From: Epiperipatus broadwayi
Lineage: Eukaryota > Onychophora > Udeonychophora > Euonychophora > Peripatidae
Assembly (NCBI GenBank): GCA_028023455.1
Contig: JAQFVV010000021.1
Span: 3,500,853 to 3,564,852, forward strand
Direction of reading: 5' to 3'
DNA: 64,000 nucleotides
The notes beneath the pieces were generated by a model. The model saw only the letters and a program-made list of their open reading frames with translations. It had not been told where the DNA came from and made no database searches. The position numbers and the translations under genes are program-made. Shown here in pieces: positions 46,840-56,711 of the stretch (position 1 is the stretch's first letter; each line of letters begins with the position of its first letter).

Positions 46840-48358
46840 AATTGCCCAGAATTTTAAATGAAGAAGTGAGAAATGCAATTAAATGTATGAAAAAAGGAAA
46901 GGCTCCAGGTAATGATGGAATTATAATTGATATATTAAAAGAAGCAGGTGAAGAAACAGAAAAAATATTAGCAAAGTTATATACCAAATGTCTAAATGAT
47001 AAAGATGTACCGGATGATTGGAAGAATGCAGTAATAATATTAATATTTAAAAAAGGTGATAAAGAAGATATTAGAAATTACAGACCTATCAGCCTTTTAT
47101 CAGTTTTATATAAAATTTTTACCAAGATAATTACAACTCGTCTACAGAGAACCTTGGATTTTCACCAACCAAGAGAACAAGCTGGATTTAAAAGTGGTTT
47201 AAGTACAGTAGATCATATTCAAGTATTGAGAGAAGTTATAGAAAGGACAAATGAATATGAGTTGTCATTATGTTTTGGATTTGTAGATTATGAAAAGGCA
47301 TTTGATTCTATAAACATTTCTTCAGTGATTAAAGCATTGGATCATCAAGGTATAGATCCAGGATATTGTCATATTTTAAAGAATATTTATAAAAATGCAA
47401 CAGCAACAATTAGATTACATAATGATACTGGGAAAGTCAACATTGAGAAAGGTGTAAGACAAGGTGACTCCATATCTCCAAAACTTTTTACAGCAGTGCT
47501 GCAAGAAGTATTTTGTGGATTAAAATGGGAAACTAAAGGAGTGAAAGTAAATGGAGATTATTTAAGTCATTTAGATTTCACAGATGATGTAGTTGATTTT
47601 GCAAATAATGCTTCTGAGCTGCAGGAAATGTTACAGGAGTTATCAGATGAAAGTAGGAAAGTAGGACTAAAGATAAATGTTAAAAAGACTAAAGTAATGT
47701 TTAATCGATTTGCTCCAAATATGAAAATAAAGATTGATTATGATGAATTAGAAGAAGTTAAGAGTTACAAATACCTTGGTCAGATTATTAATACAGATGG
47801 AAACATAATAGAGGAAATTAATCATAGAATTAAACTTGGTTGGAATGCTTTTGGTAGAAATAACTTGATATTAAAAGGAAATATGCCTATGTGTTTGAAA
47901 AGAAAGGTTTTTAACAAATGTGTTTTACCAGTTCTTACTTATGGATCTGAGACTTGGACACTTAATAGAAGATCAATACAGAGACTTCAGACCACTCAAA
48001 GAAGTATGGAGAGATGTATGTTGGGAGTAACAAGAAGAGATCGAAAACGCAATGTATGGGTAAGAGAACAAACAGGTGTTACTGACCTCATTGAAAAAAT
48101 TAAAAGATTGAAGTGGAGTTGGGCTGGACATATTGCTAGAAGAGATGATAATAGATGGACAATTGAAATTTTAAACTGGATTCCAAGAGATTGTAAAAGA
48201 CCCAGAAGGAGACCACATGTAAGATGGATGGATGAAATAAGAAAATGTGTAGGGGTGATGTGGAGAAGAGAAGCTAAAGATCAGAGAAGATGGATTAAAC
48301 TTGGAGAGACCTTCATCCTGCAGTGGATTGATAATGGTTGATAATGATGATGATGATG
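46840..48358 (+). mobile_element. RTE-type LINE, copy E (5'-truncated, young)
   Basis: It starts abruptly at the ATTGCCCAG point of the RT region and ends in TGATAATGATGATGATGATGA. AATTG at 46840-46844 and 48359-48363 is a possible short target duplication, but the left one overlaps element sequence. Identity to copy A is high throughout, so the two are recent relatives. Confidence 0.85.
46842..48341 (+). CDS. RTE copy E, truncated reverse transcriptase frame (499 codons, open)
   Basis: This is the RT and C-terminal tail of the LINE protein, with the endonuclease lost by 5' truncation, so it cannot be autonomous. The frame enters from the flank; the first codon is TTG and there is no natural start. 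[28 protein letters not shown] and [10 protein letters not shown] are intact. The FADD motif reads FTDD (ACA at 47580-47582, a G-to-A change from GCA in copy A), so both catalytic Asp remain. It stays open to the normal WIDNG terminus. The complete absence of stops over 1.5 kb in a non-functional copy means a recent insertion. Confidence 0.85.
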   Translation: MPRILNEEVRNAIKCMKKGKAPGNDGIIIDILKEAGEETEKILAKLYTKCLNDKDVPDDWKNAVIILIFKKGDKEDIRNYRPISLLSVLYKIFTKIITTRLQRTLDFHQPREQAGFKSGLSTVDHIQVLREVIERTNEYELSLCFGFVDYEKAFDSINISSVIKALDHQGIDPGYCHILKNIYKNATATIRLHNDTGKVNIEKGVRQGDSISPKLFTAVLQEVFCGLKWETKGVKVNGDYLSHLDFTDDVVDFANNASELQEMLQELSDESRKVGLKINVKKTKVMFNRFAPNMKIKIDYDELEEVKSYKYLGQIINTDGNIIEEINHRIKLGWNAFGRNNLILKGNMPMCLKRKVFNKCVLPVLTYGSETWTLNRRSIQRLQTTQRSMERCMLGVTRRDRKRNVWVREQTGVTDLIEKIKRLKWSWAGHIARRDDNRWTIEILNWIPRDCKRPRRRPHVRWMDEIRKCVGVMWRREAKDQRRWIKLGETFILQWIDNG

Positions 48359-48471
48359 AATTGAAATTTATGCTGAAAAAATCTGAAAATTATTCAATAA
48401 TAAGCAATTTAATTATATTTTGGTATATATGTAAATGTATATATAAAATATTTGTAAATTAATTAGTAAAT

Positions 48472-48737
48472 GGGATGACCATTATATACATACATAGTTA
48501 AATTTGCAATGAAGATGTATTGGTGTGTAGCAATCAATCAGGTGCAGTTCTGCAGGCTGAATGAAAACAATAGCAAATTTGTCCAAGCTACTACGGTGCC
48601 TCCTTTTGGTTAGTAATAATAGCTTGGACAGATTTGCTATTGTTTTTATTCAGCCTGCAGAATCAGGTCTAATTGGTTACTTACACATCACTATATCTTG
48701 GCTGTGGATTAAATTATGTATATATAATGGTCATCCC
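48472..48737. mobile_element. 266-bp foldback element
   Basis: It begins GGGATGACCATTATATA and ends with the reverse complement TATATAATGGTCATCCC. The two arms (48472-48590 and 48620-48737) pair along nearly their whole length around a ~30-nt centre, including an 'aatagcaaatttgtccaagcta' block. A hairpin MITE; no clear target duplication. Confidence 0.8.
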
Positions 48738-48912
48738 TTGGATCTCTGATATTAATAATAGATGCAGTAAAATGAAGATTGCATCATGAAAAAACCAAGG
48801 CAGTGGATGATGAATATAGAAAAAAATGCTAAATAAGTGGATGGTGAGACTGAAAATTCACTGTAGATTATTTATGACCAAGAACCTCATTACATGATCG
48901 GTTTCTTCTGTA

Positions 48913-49165
<253 letters not shown>

Positions 49166-49499
49166 ATTTTAATTAGAATTTATAAAAAATTTCATTATCA
49201 GAAAATTATCCAATAATGAGCAATTTTATTATATTGTTGTGAGGGTACGAGTGTATAGTAATAACATTTGTATATCTTTTTAAATTAAAAAAAAAGAAAA
49301 CCAGGTGGAAAATATTGTATTAGGCCTGTGCCATTAGTAATAGATTCAATAAAATGACAGTTTCTGAAACAAGTCATAAAATAATAAAGGTGCAGATGAT
49401 GGATGTAGAAAAAAATGCTACATGGATGAATGATGGAAGTGAAAATTCACTATAGATTATTTAGGATCAACAGTTTTAACACTTGACTCACTTGCTTCC

Positions 49500-49790
49500 A
49501 GGAAGTCATTTTCATTCTGCTCTAGAGCTATCTATTGTAAGCTTAAGTAATCAATAGACACCAGATGATATATTGCTATAAAATCCTTGATTTTTTTTTA
49601 TTAATTGAAATTATCTTGACTAGTATAAATAAGTAAAAAGTGTCACTGTATACATAAATGCAATCATCTCAGCTTTAAATGTTAGTCTTCACTGATGAAA
49701 ACCAAAGCCTGAAACCAGTTTGGAGATGAGGATTTTATAGTATTGTAACATCCAGTGTTTATTACTTACTCAAGCTTACAGTGATGGCTC
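49500..49790 (+). mobile_element. Hammerhead-bearing repeat, C type
   Basis: It shares 'atctattgtaagctt...aatcaatagacNccagatgata' with 21835-21985 and ends 'attacttactcaagcttacagtgatggctctaaaat', a reverse version of its start. It carries a complete hammerhead core (next entry). Confidence 0.5.
49687..49725 (+). ncRNA. Hammerhead ribozyme motif, C type
   Basis: Helix I pairs CTTCA (49687-49691) with TGGAG (49721-49725) and extends by TAGT/ATGA-type pairs. CTGATGA is at 49692-49698, stem II AAAC-CAAA-GCCT is weak, GAAA is at 49711-49714, and helix III AC/GT has a CA loop. The cleavage site is GTT ending at 49720. The core is complete, but stem II is poor. Confidence 0.5.
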
Positions 49791-49968
49791 TAAAATAGGG
49801 TGAATATAATTGCCCTTAGATTATTTATTCTGTTATTGTTGTTATAAGCATTTATTTTTTAATTTGCTTTACTCAAGCTTACAGTGATGGCTCTAAAATA
49901 GGGTGAATATAATTGCCCTTAGATTATTTATTCTGTTATTGTTGTTATAAGCATTTATTTTTTAATTT
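49766..49968. repeat. Perfect 100-bp tandem duplication (103-bp period)
   Basis: 49766-49865 and 49869-49968 are identical over 100 bases. It covers the end of the C-type element and its flank. Either a very recent duplication or an assembly artefact. Confidence 0.9.
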
Positions 49969-50334
49969 TCTTGAAATATATGTTTCATCCATTTAGTAAA
50001 ATATGTTGGATTGACAATTGAGTAATAGATAGACAGGATGATGAAAAAAAACTCATTTCTGCTCTGTTAAAAATATAGTTGAAGTATGAATATATGTGGT
50101 GAAATACTTAAGAGATACAAACTGAATGGAATATAAAATGTATTCCCATTTTCTTTGTAACTTGTGGGTTTTATTACACTCTTATTTTATTAACTCTGAT
50201 AATGTCACAAGAGAAGCAGTGTGCAATTGTGTAATTAATAATAAATACTCCTTTTCATTTGTCCATAACATACAAAAATATATAGATTGTATAATTTTTG
50301 ATATGGGTTTCTAATCTCATTGTTTCTTTCTTAG

Positions 50335-50504
50335 GTGAATTGGGAAAATTAGGTGGAGATGAAAAGGAAGGTGAAGCCAAAAGTGAAGGGGGTGAGGACC
50401 CTGAGGTATTGGAAGCAATGCGAGAGGCAGAAGAAAAGCGAAAAGATAAGTACAGAAAAATGGAGGAGGAACGAGAAATCATGCGACAAGGCATACGAGA
50501 TAAG
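50335..50504 (+). CDS. cpx: Complexin, central SNARE-binding helix exon
   Basis: The exon follows a clean acceptor (tgtttctttcttag) and ends at a gtgaga donor. It enters in phase 1 and leaves in phase 0, giving 56 full codons from [15 protein letters not shown] to GIRDK. The start of the accessory region (LGGDEK, acidic) and the central helix [29 protein letters not shown] are plainly complexin. Complexin clamps and promotes synaptic vesicle fusion by lying in the syntaxin-synaptobrevin groove. The arginines aligned with mammalian R48, R59 and R63 ([12 protein letters not shown]) are all present. No other protein family fits. Confidence 0.95.
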
Positions 50505-51889
50505 GTGAGAAAACATAACTATCCTTATTGTACACTTCAGAATCATTTAATTTTCTTGTAATATTTAGACTTGTACTACCTTAAAAACATTTCACCAATT
50601 TAATCTCATCTTCCTGTATTCAAGAAAGAATGAGCAACATATTTCAACATCATCTGTACCTTTTTCAAGAACAAGCTTTAAATCGTCTAATATGTTCTTT
50701 CAACTTTAATTAACATCAATCAATAATTCATTTCTTAATCTAAACTTTTCAGTTTTTCCATTCAATGTAATCTCTAAAGCAATTCTGAAACTCTTACGTT
50801 TGTAGAATTTACATTCTTGTTTTCAATTTTGTCCAAAATTTCTAATTGTAGAATTTTTATCCTCCTATATAAAAACATCATATTTCAGAAGAGGGAAGTT
50901 TTACTCTTTCAAACTTACTCAAAAGCCCCCCATATCTTAGATGTGTATGTGCCCACTTCGATCGTTAATGAATTGTGTTATGGTTTCTATTGAAAGTTCA
51001 TTTTGATGAAATTACACTTAGTTTTTTTTTATCATCTGTTTTATTTAAATATGATTTTTCTAACAAACATATATTCATCTTTTTTTGCCTGATATAACTA
51101 TGGCAACATCACATGATCTCTCATGCTTGCCAAATAGTAGAATGACTTTCCATATACAAGCCATATAACTATTTGAATTTTCTATATTTGTGAATCTTGT
51201 AATCTTTGCCTTTTTTACAGAGAGCTTTTCATCACACTTTGTTTTAAAAGACTGTTTGTGTATTCTGGCAGTTTGCCCTTTATTTCTCTTAATAAAAAAT
51301 GTAAATTATGTCTTTTAGACCACATCTTTTGGCCTTTCTATACTCATTCATCACTTACTTGGTATTGAAAAGAAATTGTAATTATTGCTTCTGATATTAA
51401 TATTACTGCATTTGTTTCTTGTATTCTGGAAAGCTGTAAAATATTTCTAGACAAAAGTTAAAGTAATAGTGAAATACTATTATTTCTGATTGATTTTTTA
51501 ACACAAGTGAATTGTATAAATAAAACTAGGATGAATAGTCACCTCCCAGAAAAAAACAATAAAGAAAATGATATCCATCAGATGAGTCAATTGTAAGTTG
51601 GTAAGGGCTTTAGCAAGTTTCCTTTCAATAGCTAAAATACCCTTTTACTGACTGATATCAGATGACTAACTGATCCAGCTAAAAGACATGTTACATGAAA
51701 AAATCCTATGACTTACTTGTTTGGAAATTTTCAGATATCTGGAAAAAAAATCCAACTTTCCATTTGAATTTAAATTCTAGATGTGAGCATAATTAGTAAG
51801 TACACTAAACACTACTTCACTAAGCCCTCTATGTATAGGGTATTATATGCTTTTCTCTACATGCATACAATATTTATTTAAAATGCAAG

Positions 51890-52015
51890 AGAAAATGAAT
51901 AAATTTATTATGTGGTAGATCGTAGATGTTGGAGCACCGGAAATGGCAAATTGCATCATGATTTGTGAATCTTTAGATTCTTGAGCCCATCATTTACACT
52001 GAACTCAGCCACAGA
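51890..52015 (-). mobile_element. SINE-beta copy, minus strand
   Basis: The tail 'gaataaatttattatgtggtagat' and body 'tggagcaccggaaatggcaaattgcatcatgatttgtgaatctt' match the minus-strand SINE-beta units at 33225-33715, with a degraded head near 51990. Confidence 0.5.
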
Positions 52016-52129
52016 TAAACAGAATTATTTTCAACATGGAAAATGATTATAAAATAATTATCTAAAATATTCTAAATTTTAAATGCATAAAATAGCCTCT
52101 CTTAGTAAGAGGGTGCTTCATGGAATTTC

Positions 52130-52440
52130 TCTATAACAGTGCTGTTTTTAATTTATTCCTGTGATTTTCCATACTTGTGATCTGGATCCGAATTTAGGCT
52201 AGGGACACTTTTTAACAGACTTTGGATTTTTCTCTCAAGTAGCTGATCAATAAAAGAGTATCTAGTTATTCTTCACAAAAAAATTAAACAAGAATGGGAA
52301 AACATCAAAATCTCATGGAACATCTAGTGAGTACTGCCTTTACTTTCACTGCTCTTCTGTGAGAGGTAATTGGAGATGCCTTTAAATTGCAATGGCTATT
52401 TATTAAAAGAGCTGCTTCACCTTTGGCTTCCCATTTTGGC
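52130..52440 (+). repeat. Dispersed repeat F, copy 2
   Basis: Matches 41800-42210, best at 'cctttaaattgcaatggctatttattaaaagagctgcttcacctttgg'. No coding potential. Between 52440 and 52960 only a C-run (near 52694) stands out. Confidence 0.5.
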
Positions 52441-52959
52441 AGATTTTCAGCAATATGCTCTTCGAGATCTGAATTGACACCAAGTACTACTTTCTTTTCA
52501 GAACACTACTGTTTTATCAGTTTTTCAAAGCATTAAACAACATTAACCGCATATCAAAACCAATTAGAATCTTACTTTATATAAAGCAGATTTTGTTTAC
52601 TTCATTTGGCAGTGTGAAATATGTAACGATAAAAAAAAAAGTAGAACAGCTTTTAACTAGCCCATTGTAGAGCAAATACTTCTTCAATATGTCCCCCCCC
52701 TCCCACCAATGAACATTGAGGAATAGGCATTAAACTTTAATAGAAATGTGATTTGAATCTTAAAAAAATATATATTAAAGTTTTACCTGGCCTGGATTTA
52801 TACTACATGTACTAATCTAGTAAAAATGTTACTTTTTATAATTAATAATTACACATATACAGTAATTATAATCTGGTCATATAGAAATTATAACTATTTC
52901 CATTATTTTTGCAAACTTTATCATAAGTATAACCATAGATACATAGACACACATATCTA

Positions 52960-53500
52960 GTCAACACCTAGACAATCCCAATCTCAATAACAATCAACAA
53001 TCTCAACCTGTTGTCAAGACAACCTCCTTTATTGCAACTTGACCACAGTATTGATACAAAGAAGTTTAAATAAATCTCTTTAAACAGGTAAATATAACCT
53101 GTTCTGAATGCAGACAAATAAGTAGTCAATTATAACATTACAAGCTGCAATTATAATTTTCAAATTGCACCCAAAGTATTACTTAAATAATAAGTAATAA
53201 TTCTTAAAAGGCTAAATGAGTTTACAAGTAATCATTAAAATGAGTCAACACTCAGACAATCTCAATCTGTTGTCAAAGCAACTCCCTTTTAACAACAAAG
53301 ATGGAATCCCACCTTTATTTACAGTCCAATATATTTATACAGACACTAAAGATTGCAACTTGACCTCAGAGATTAAAGTTATTGATAATTTAAATAAACT
53401 TCTTTAACAGGTAAATATAACCTGTTCAGAATACAGACTAATAAATAGTCAATTATAACATTACAAACTGAAATACTCCCAATCCAAAGTACAAGACAAA
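52960..53500 (-). repeat. Repeat R1, two tandem partial units, minus strand
   Basis: Two starts ('gacaatcccaatctcaataacaatcaac' near 52973 and 'agacaatctcaatctgttgtc' near 53253) and two 'aacaggtaaatataacctgttc' blocks (near 53084 and 53407) show a direct tandem. Reverse complement of the 26164-26625 copy. The first unit lacks about 80 bp. Confidence 0.7.
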
Positions 53501-53659
53501 ACCTGTCTAGAGAAAAGATGGTTTGTTTGTTTTTTTCTCTAAAAAATTTTATTTTGTGCTTTGGACTGAGAATATTTCATTTAATTAATAAACTAGTAGT
53601 TAGAGTATTAATCTCAATGTATTATGTAATATGAATCACTGGGAATGTTTGTGTGTATA

Positions 53660-53845
53660 TATATATATTAAATTACCACAACTCAATTTGCAAGTACCAA
53701 AGTTTTTGCACTCACTCCTTTGACAACATCTTAAGATAAAAGCATTTATAATTATCACATATCATTTATTAAATTGTTGTATAACTTTTAGTTCAGAAGT
53801 CAACTGGATACTTAATTGAAGATTAATATACCAATTTTTTTTTTC
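53660..53845 (-). repeat. E-type repeat, partial copy
   Basis: Contains 'ttttgcactcactcctttgacaacatcttaagataaaagcatttataattatcacatatcatttatta', shared with 23535-24165 and 46608-46740. No hammerhead motif remains. Confidence 0.4.
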
Positions 53846-54182
53846 TAAATATAATCATGATGATTTATTTTAATTCCATTCTCTTTTATTCCCCTATATA
53901 TACTATTTTAGAAAGAGATTAAAATCTTCATCTTTCTACAGAAATTTTAAATTTATGAATAATAAAGTCATCTTAAAAAATTCAAATAACTTCTAAATAC
54001 ATTTTTGGCTAAACCTGAACTCTTCATTTGGCTCAGGTCACAACTTCCTATATATCTTCCTCAAGTTTTTCATAGTAAATTATAATCATTCAGGTGGAGG
54101 TTATAAAGTATATATATATAGTTTTAAGTTTATATAATGAGCATGCCAATAGCTCTTAACAAGGTTTACAGAATATCCATAT

Positions 54183-54222
54183 CCCCAGACTGGTTTCATT
54201 CTTTTGGCATTCCTCAGTGAGG
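54183..54222 (-). ncRNA. Hammerhead ribozyme motif, dimer unit 1
   Basis: Minus strand: helix I CCTCA (54222-54218) pairs with TGGGG (54187-54183), with outer pairs CATA/TATG and GAATATC/GATATTC beyond an internal loop. The core strand CTGAGGA is at 54217-54211, GAAA at 54197-54194, helix III AC/GT with a CA loop, and the cleavage site GTC ends at 54188. Stem II (54210-54198) has one internal mismatch. Confidence 0.65.
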
Positions 54223-54544
54223 TGCTATGATATTCAAGCATTAGGTTTAAAATACCAGCTCTTTATCTAATGGTTGACTATTAAGTAGAAAATCTGAAAT
54301 TTTCAGACATCCATATGTCCTCAAATCCAGTTATCTAACTTAAATAGCCATATGGGATTGAACAAAGTTCAGATATACCATATTAACAGCTTTAGCAATA
54401 TAAAATCATCAAAGCCTTAAGAGCAAAACATTAATTGCAAGGAAATCAAGTCATACATCAAATGAACTAATATTGTAAGCTTGTACTACAAATGTTATAT
54501 AATGGCCATGCCAATAGTTAACAAGCTTTTCATATTATCCCTAT

Positions 54545-54583
54545 CCTCATACCAGTTTCTAGCTCTGACTGTCATCAGTGAGG
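54545..54583 (-). ncRNA. Hammerhead ribozyme motif, dimer unit 2
   Basis: Minus strand: helix I CCTCA (54583-54579) pairs with TGAGG (54549-54545), fully Watson-Crick where unit 1 has a U-G pair. Outer TATCCTA pairs with TAGGGATA with one bulge. CTGATGA is at 54578-54572, stem II AGT/GCT around CAGA, GAAA at 54559-54556, and the cleavage site is GTA at 54550. Confidence 0.65.
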
Positions 54584-54896
54584 CATTAGGATATTCCAGC
54601 ATTAGGTTTAAAATACTGTGTTAAGCCCAGCACTTAATCTAATGTTTAAGTATTAAGTAGAAAATCTGAAATTTTCAGATATCTATATGTCTTTAAATCC
54701 AGCTATCTAACTTAAATAGCCATATGGGACAGAACCAAGTTCAGATATACCATATACTAATAGCTTTAGCAGTAAAAAATTCTGAAAAGCTTGTTAAGAG
54801 CTATTGGCACACTCATTATATAACATTTGTAATACAAACTTATTAAATTAAGTCACATGATATATGACTTGATTTCCTTACAATTATAGTTTTAAA

Positions 54897-56711
54897 TGTA
54901 TATAAAAGAGCAATTTATTAGAAAGTAATAGATGAAAGCAATAACTATTAATGCACTAATTTTACAAAATTAATGAGTGCACACATAAATTATAATTACA
55001 AAAATAAAATAGCATTCATGTAATAAACTTTTAAAAAATTCACCATTTTGTTTTTTTAATAATTTTAATAGAATTACTAAGATGAAAAATAGTATATTAA
55101 AAAAATAGTTTATTTTCTCATTTTCTTTTATATATATATATATAAAAGTAATTACCAATAAACCATATTTTTAACCTTGTGGAAAAAAGAAACAAAAAAA
55201 ATGTCTATAACTTTCTAAGATTACACAAAATTACCAATGTTATTTTCATCCTTTAAACATTTAAGTAAATTTTATGGCCCCTTCCTATTTAATAATTTTC
55301 CATATTTAATCTTCAGATATATTTTTTAACGGAAATATTTTTTTATCAAATATTTATGTTTTATATAAATTTTATTAAAAATATAAATCAAAATAAAGTA
55401 ATATCTGGAAGAAAAAAAAAATCAATTATGCAAATAAAAAATAATAATAATGTTATCCATACAAAGGATTTCATATTGGTCTAAAAAATAAAATTTAACA
55501 AACAAAAATATTTTTTGAATAAAATTTTCATTTAAAAAAAATTATTAAACACATGTTTCAAATAAAAAAGAAATCAGCTTTACATTTTTTTTTAAAGTAA
55601 TAATGTTACTGATATAAAATATTTCCTCATGATATCATATAAACTTTAAGGAGTTGCAGTTTTTTCTAAAAAATAAAATATATTCAAAAAAAGTAGCTAT
55701 ACTTAAACATCATGTATTTATTTAAAAATAATTATTTAATAAATTAGTAATAAAAAGGGGAAGTAAAGTAGTAAGTAAAAAATAATAAACAGATTTTTCT
55801 GTCGACATTGATATGAACAATTTAAAACAACTACCAAATTAGACTTTGTTGCTCAAGCACAGAAATCTATTTCTCCTGACTGTGAGCTATTTCTAATCTT
55901 CCTGGATTGCTGATGACATTTAAGTACATTAATTAATATTAAAATATTCAACTGTTAAATAATTGAAAACCGTAATTATTATTTCTAAGTACCCACTAGA
56001 ATACACTAATGTACCAACTAAGAAAATTATATAAACCCAATCATGATATTAATGGCAAAAATATAAGTGGAGGACTTATAAGAATTAACAATTAACATGC
56101 AGAGTGATTCAGTCTCACAAAAATATATTATAAATAACAATGATATACCCATTTTTACTAATCTTTCATATTGTTAGCAAATTTCAAAGTAATGTAAATG
56201 GAAATAATAATGTACTACTACGGCACATTTGTAAAAGTTCACTAGTCTAAATGGTCTGGCTTATTTTCAGTTTATTATATCAAATATGTTGAAATTTATT
56301 TGCATTAATAATAGGTGCCTTTAGTATAATGTTTATGTGTGTCAGTCATAATTCCAGGTTTTTAATTTCCAAAAACAAGCAATATTAAAATATCAATAAT
56401 GTGCATATAAATATGTATCAGAAGCTTATAAAATAACAAACTGAAGAATTAAAACCAAATAACAAAATGGAAAAACTTATCCTATTACTTCTTTAGCCTG
56501 TATGCAATTACAAATATGTCTATGGAGATGCATATGTCTGTACATGTATGCACATATTTCTTAATGCAATGAACAATTAGACATGAAAATGAAATGATCA
56601 ATGTAAAAAAAAACCACACAGTATATAAAAAACTAATTAAATAAATACTGCTTTCATGGTAAAATGAGAAAAATTTCACCTTTTCTTCAAAATATAAACT
56701 TGACATATAGA
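54897..56711. other. Very AT-rich intronic stretch, no recognised feature
   Basis: Long A and T runs dominate. Open frames here (54970-55158, 56485-56772, both minus) are low-complexity and show no domain. Confidence 0.5.

Larger units (their letters stand above)
54128..54884 (-). mobile_element. Retrozyme-like hammerhead dimer with TSD
   Basis: A perfect 11-bp duplication TATAGTTTTAA flanks the block (54117-54127 and 54885-54895). On the minus strand it contains two direct monomers 361 bp apart, each with a hammerhead core (CTGANGA at 54217-54211 and 54578-54572). The last ~90 bp (about 54795-54884) is an inverted copy of the monomer junction. This looks like a 5' inversion from twin priming during target-primed reverse transcription. 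There is no ORF and no poly-A tail. Confidence 0.75.

Noticed and set aside
50298-50561. A continuous 87-codon gene reading through the complexin exon
   Set aside because: Residues before 50335 and after 50504 are intronic; the splice sites and family alignment define the exon inside it.
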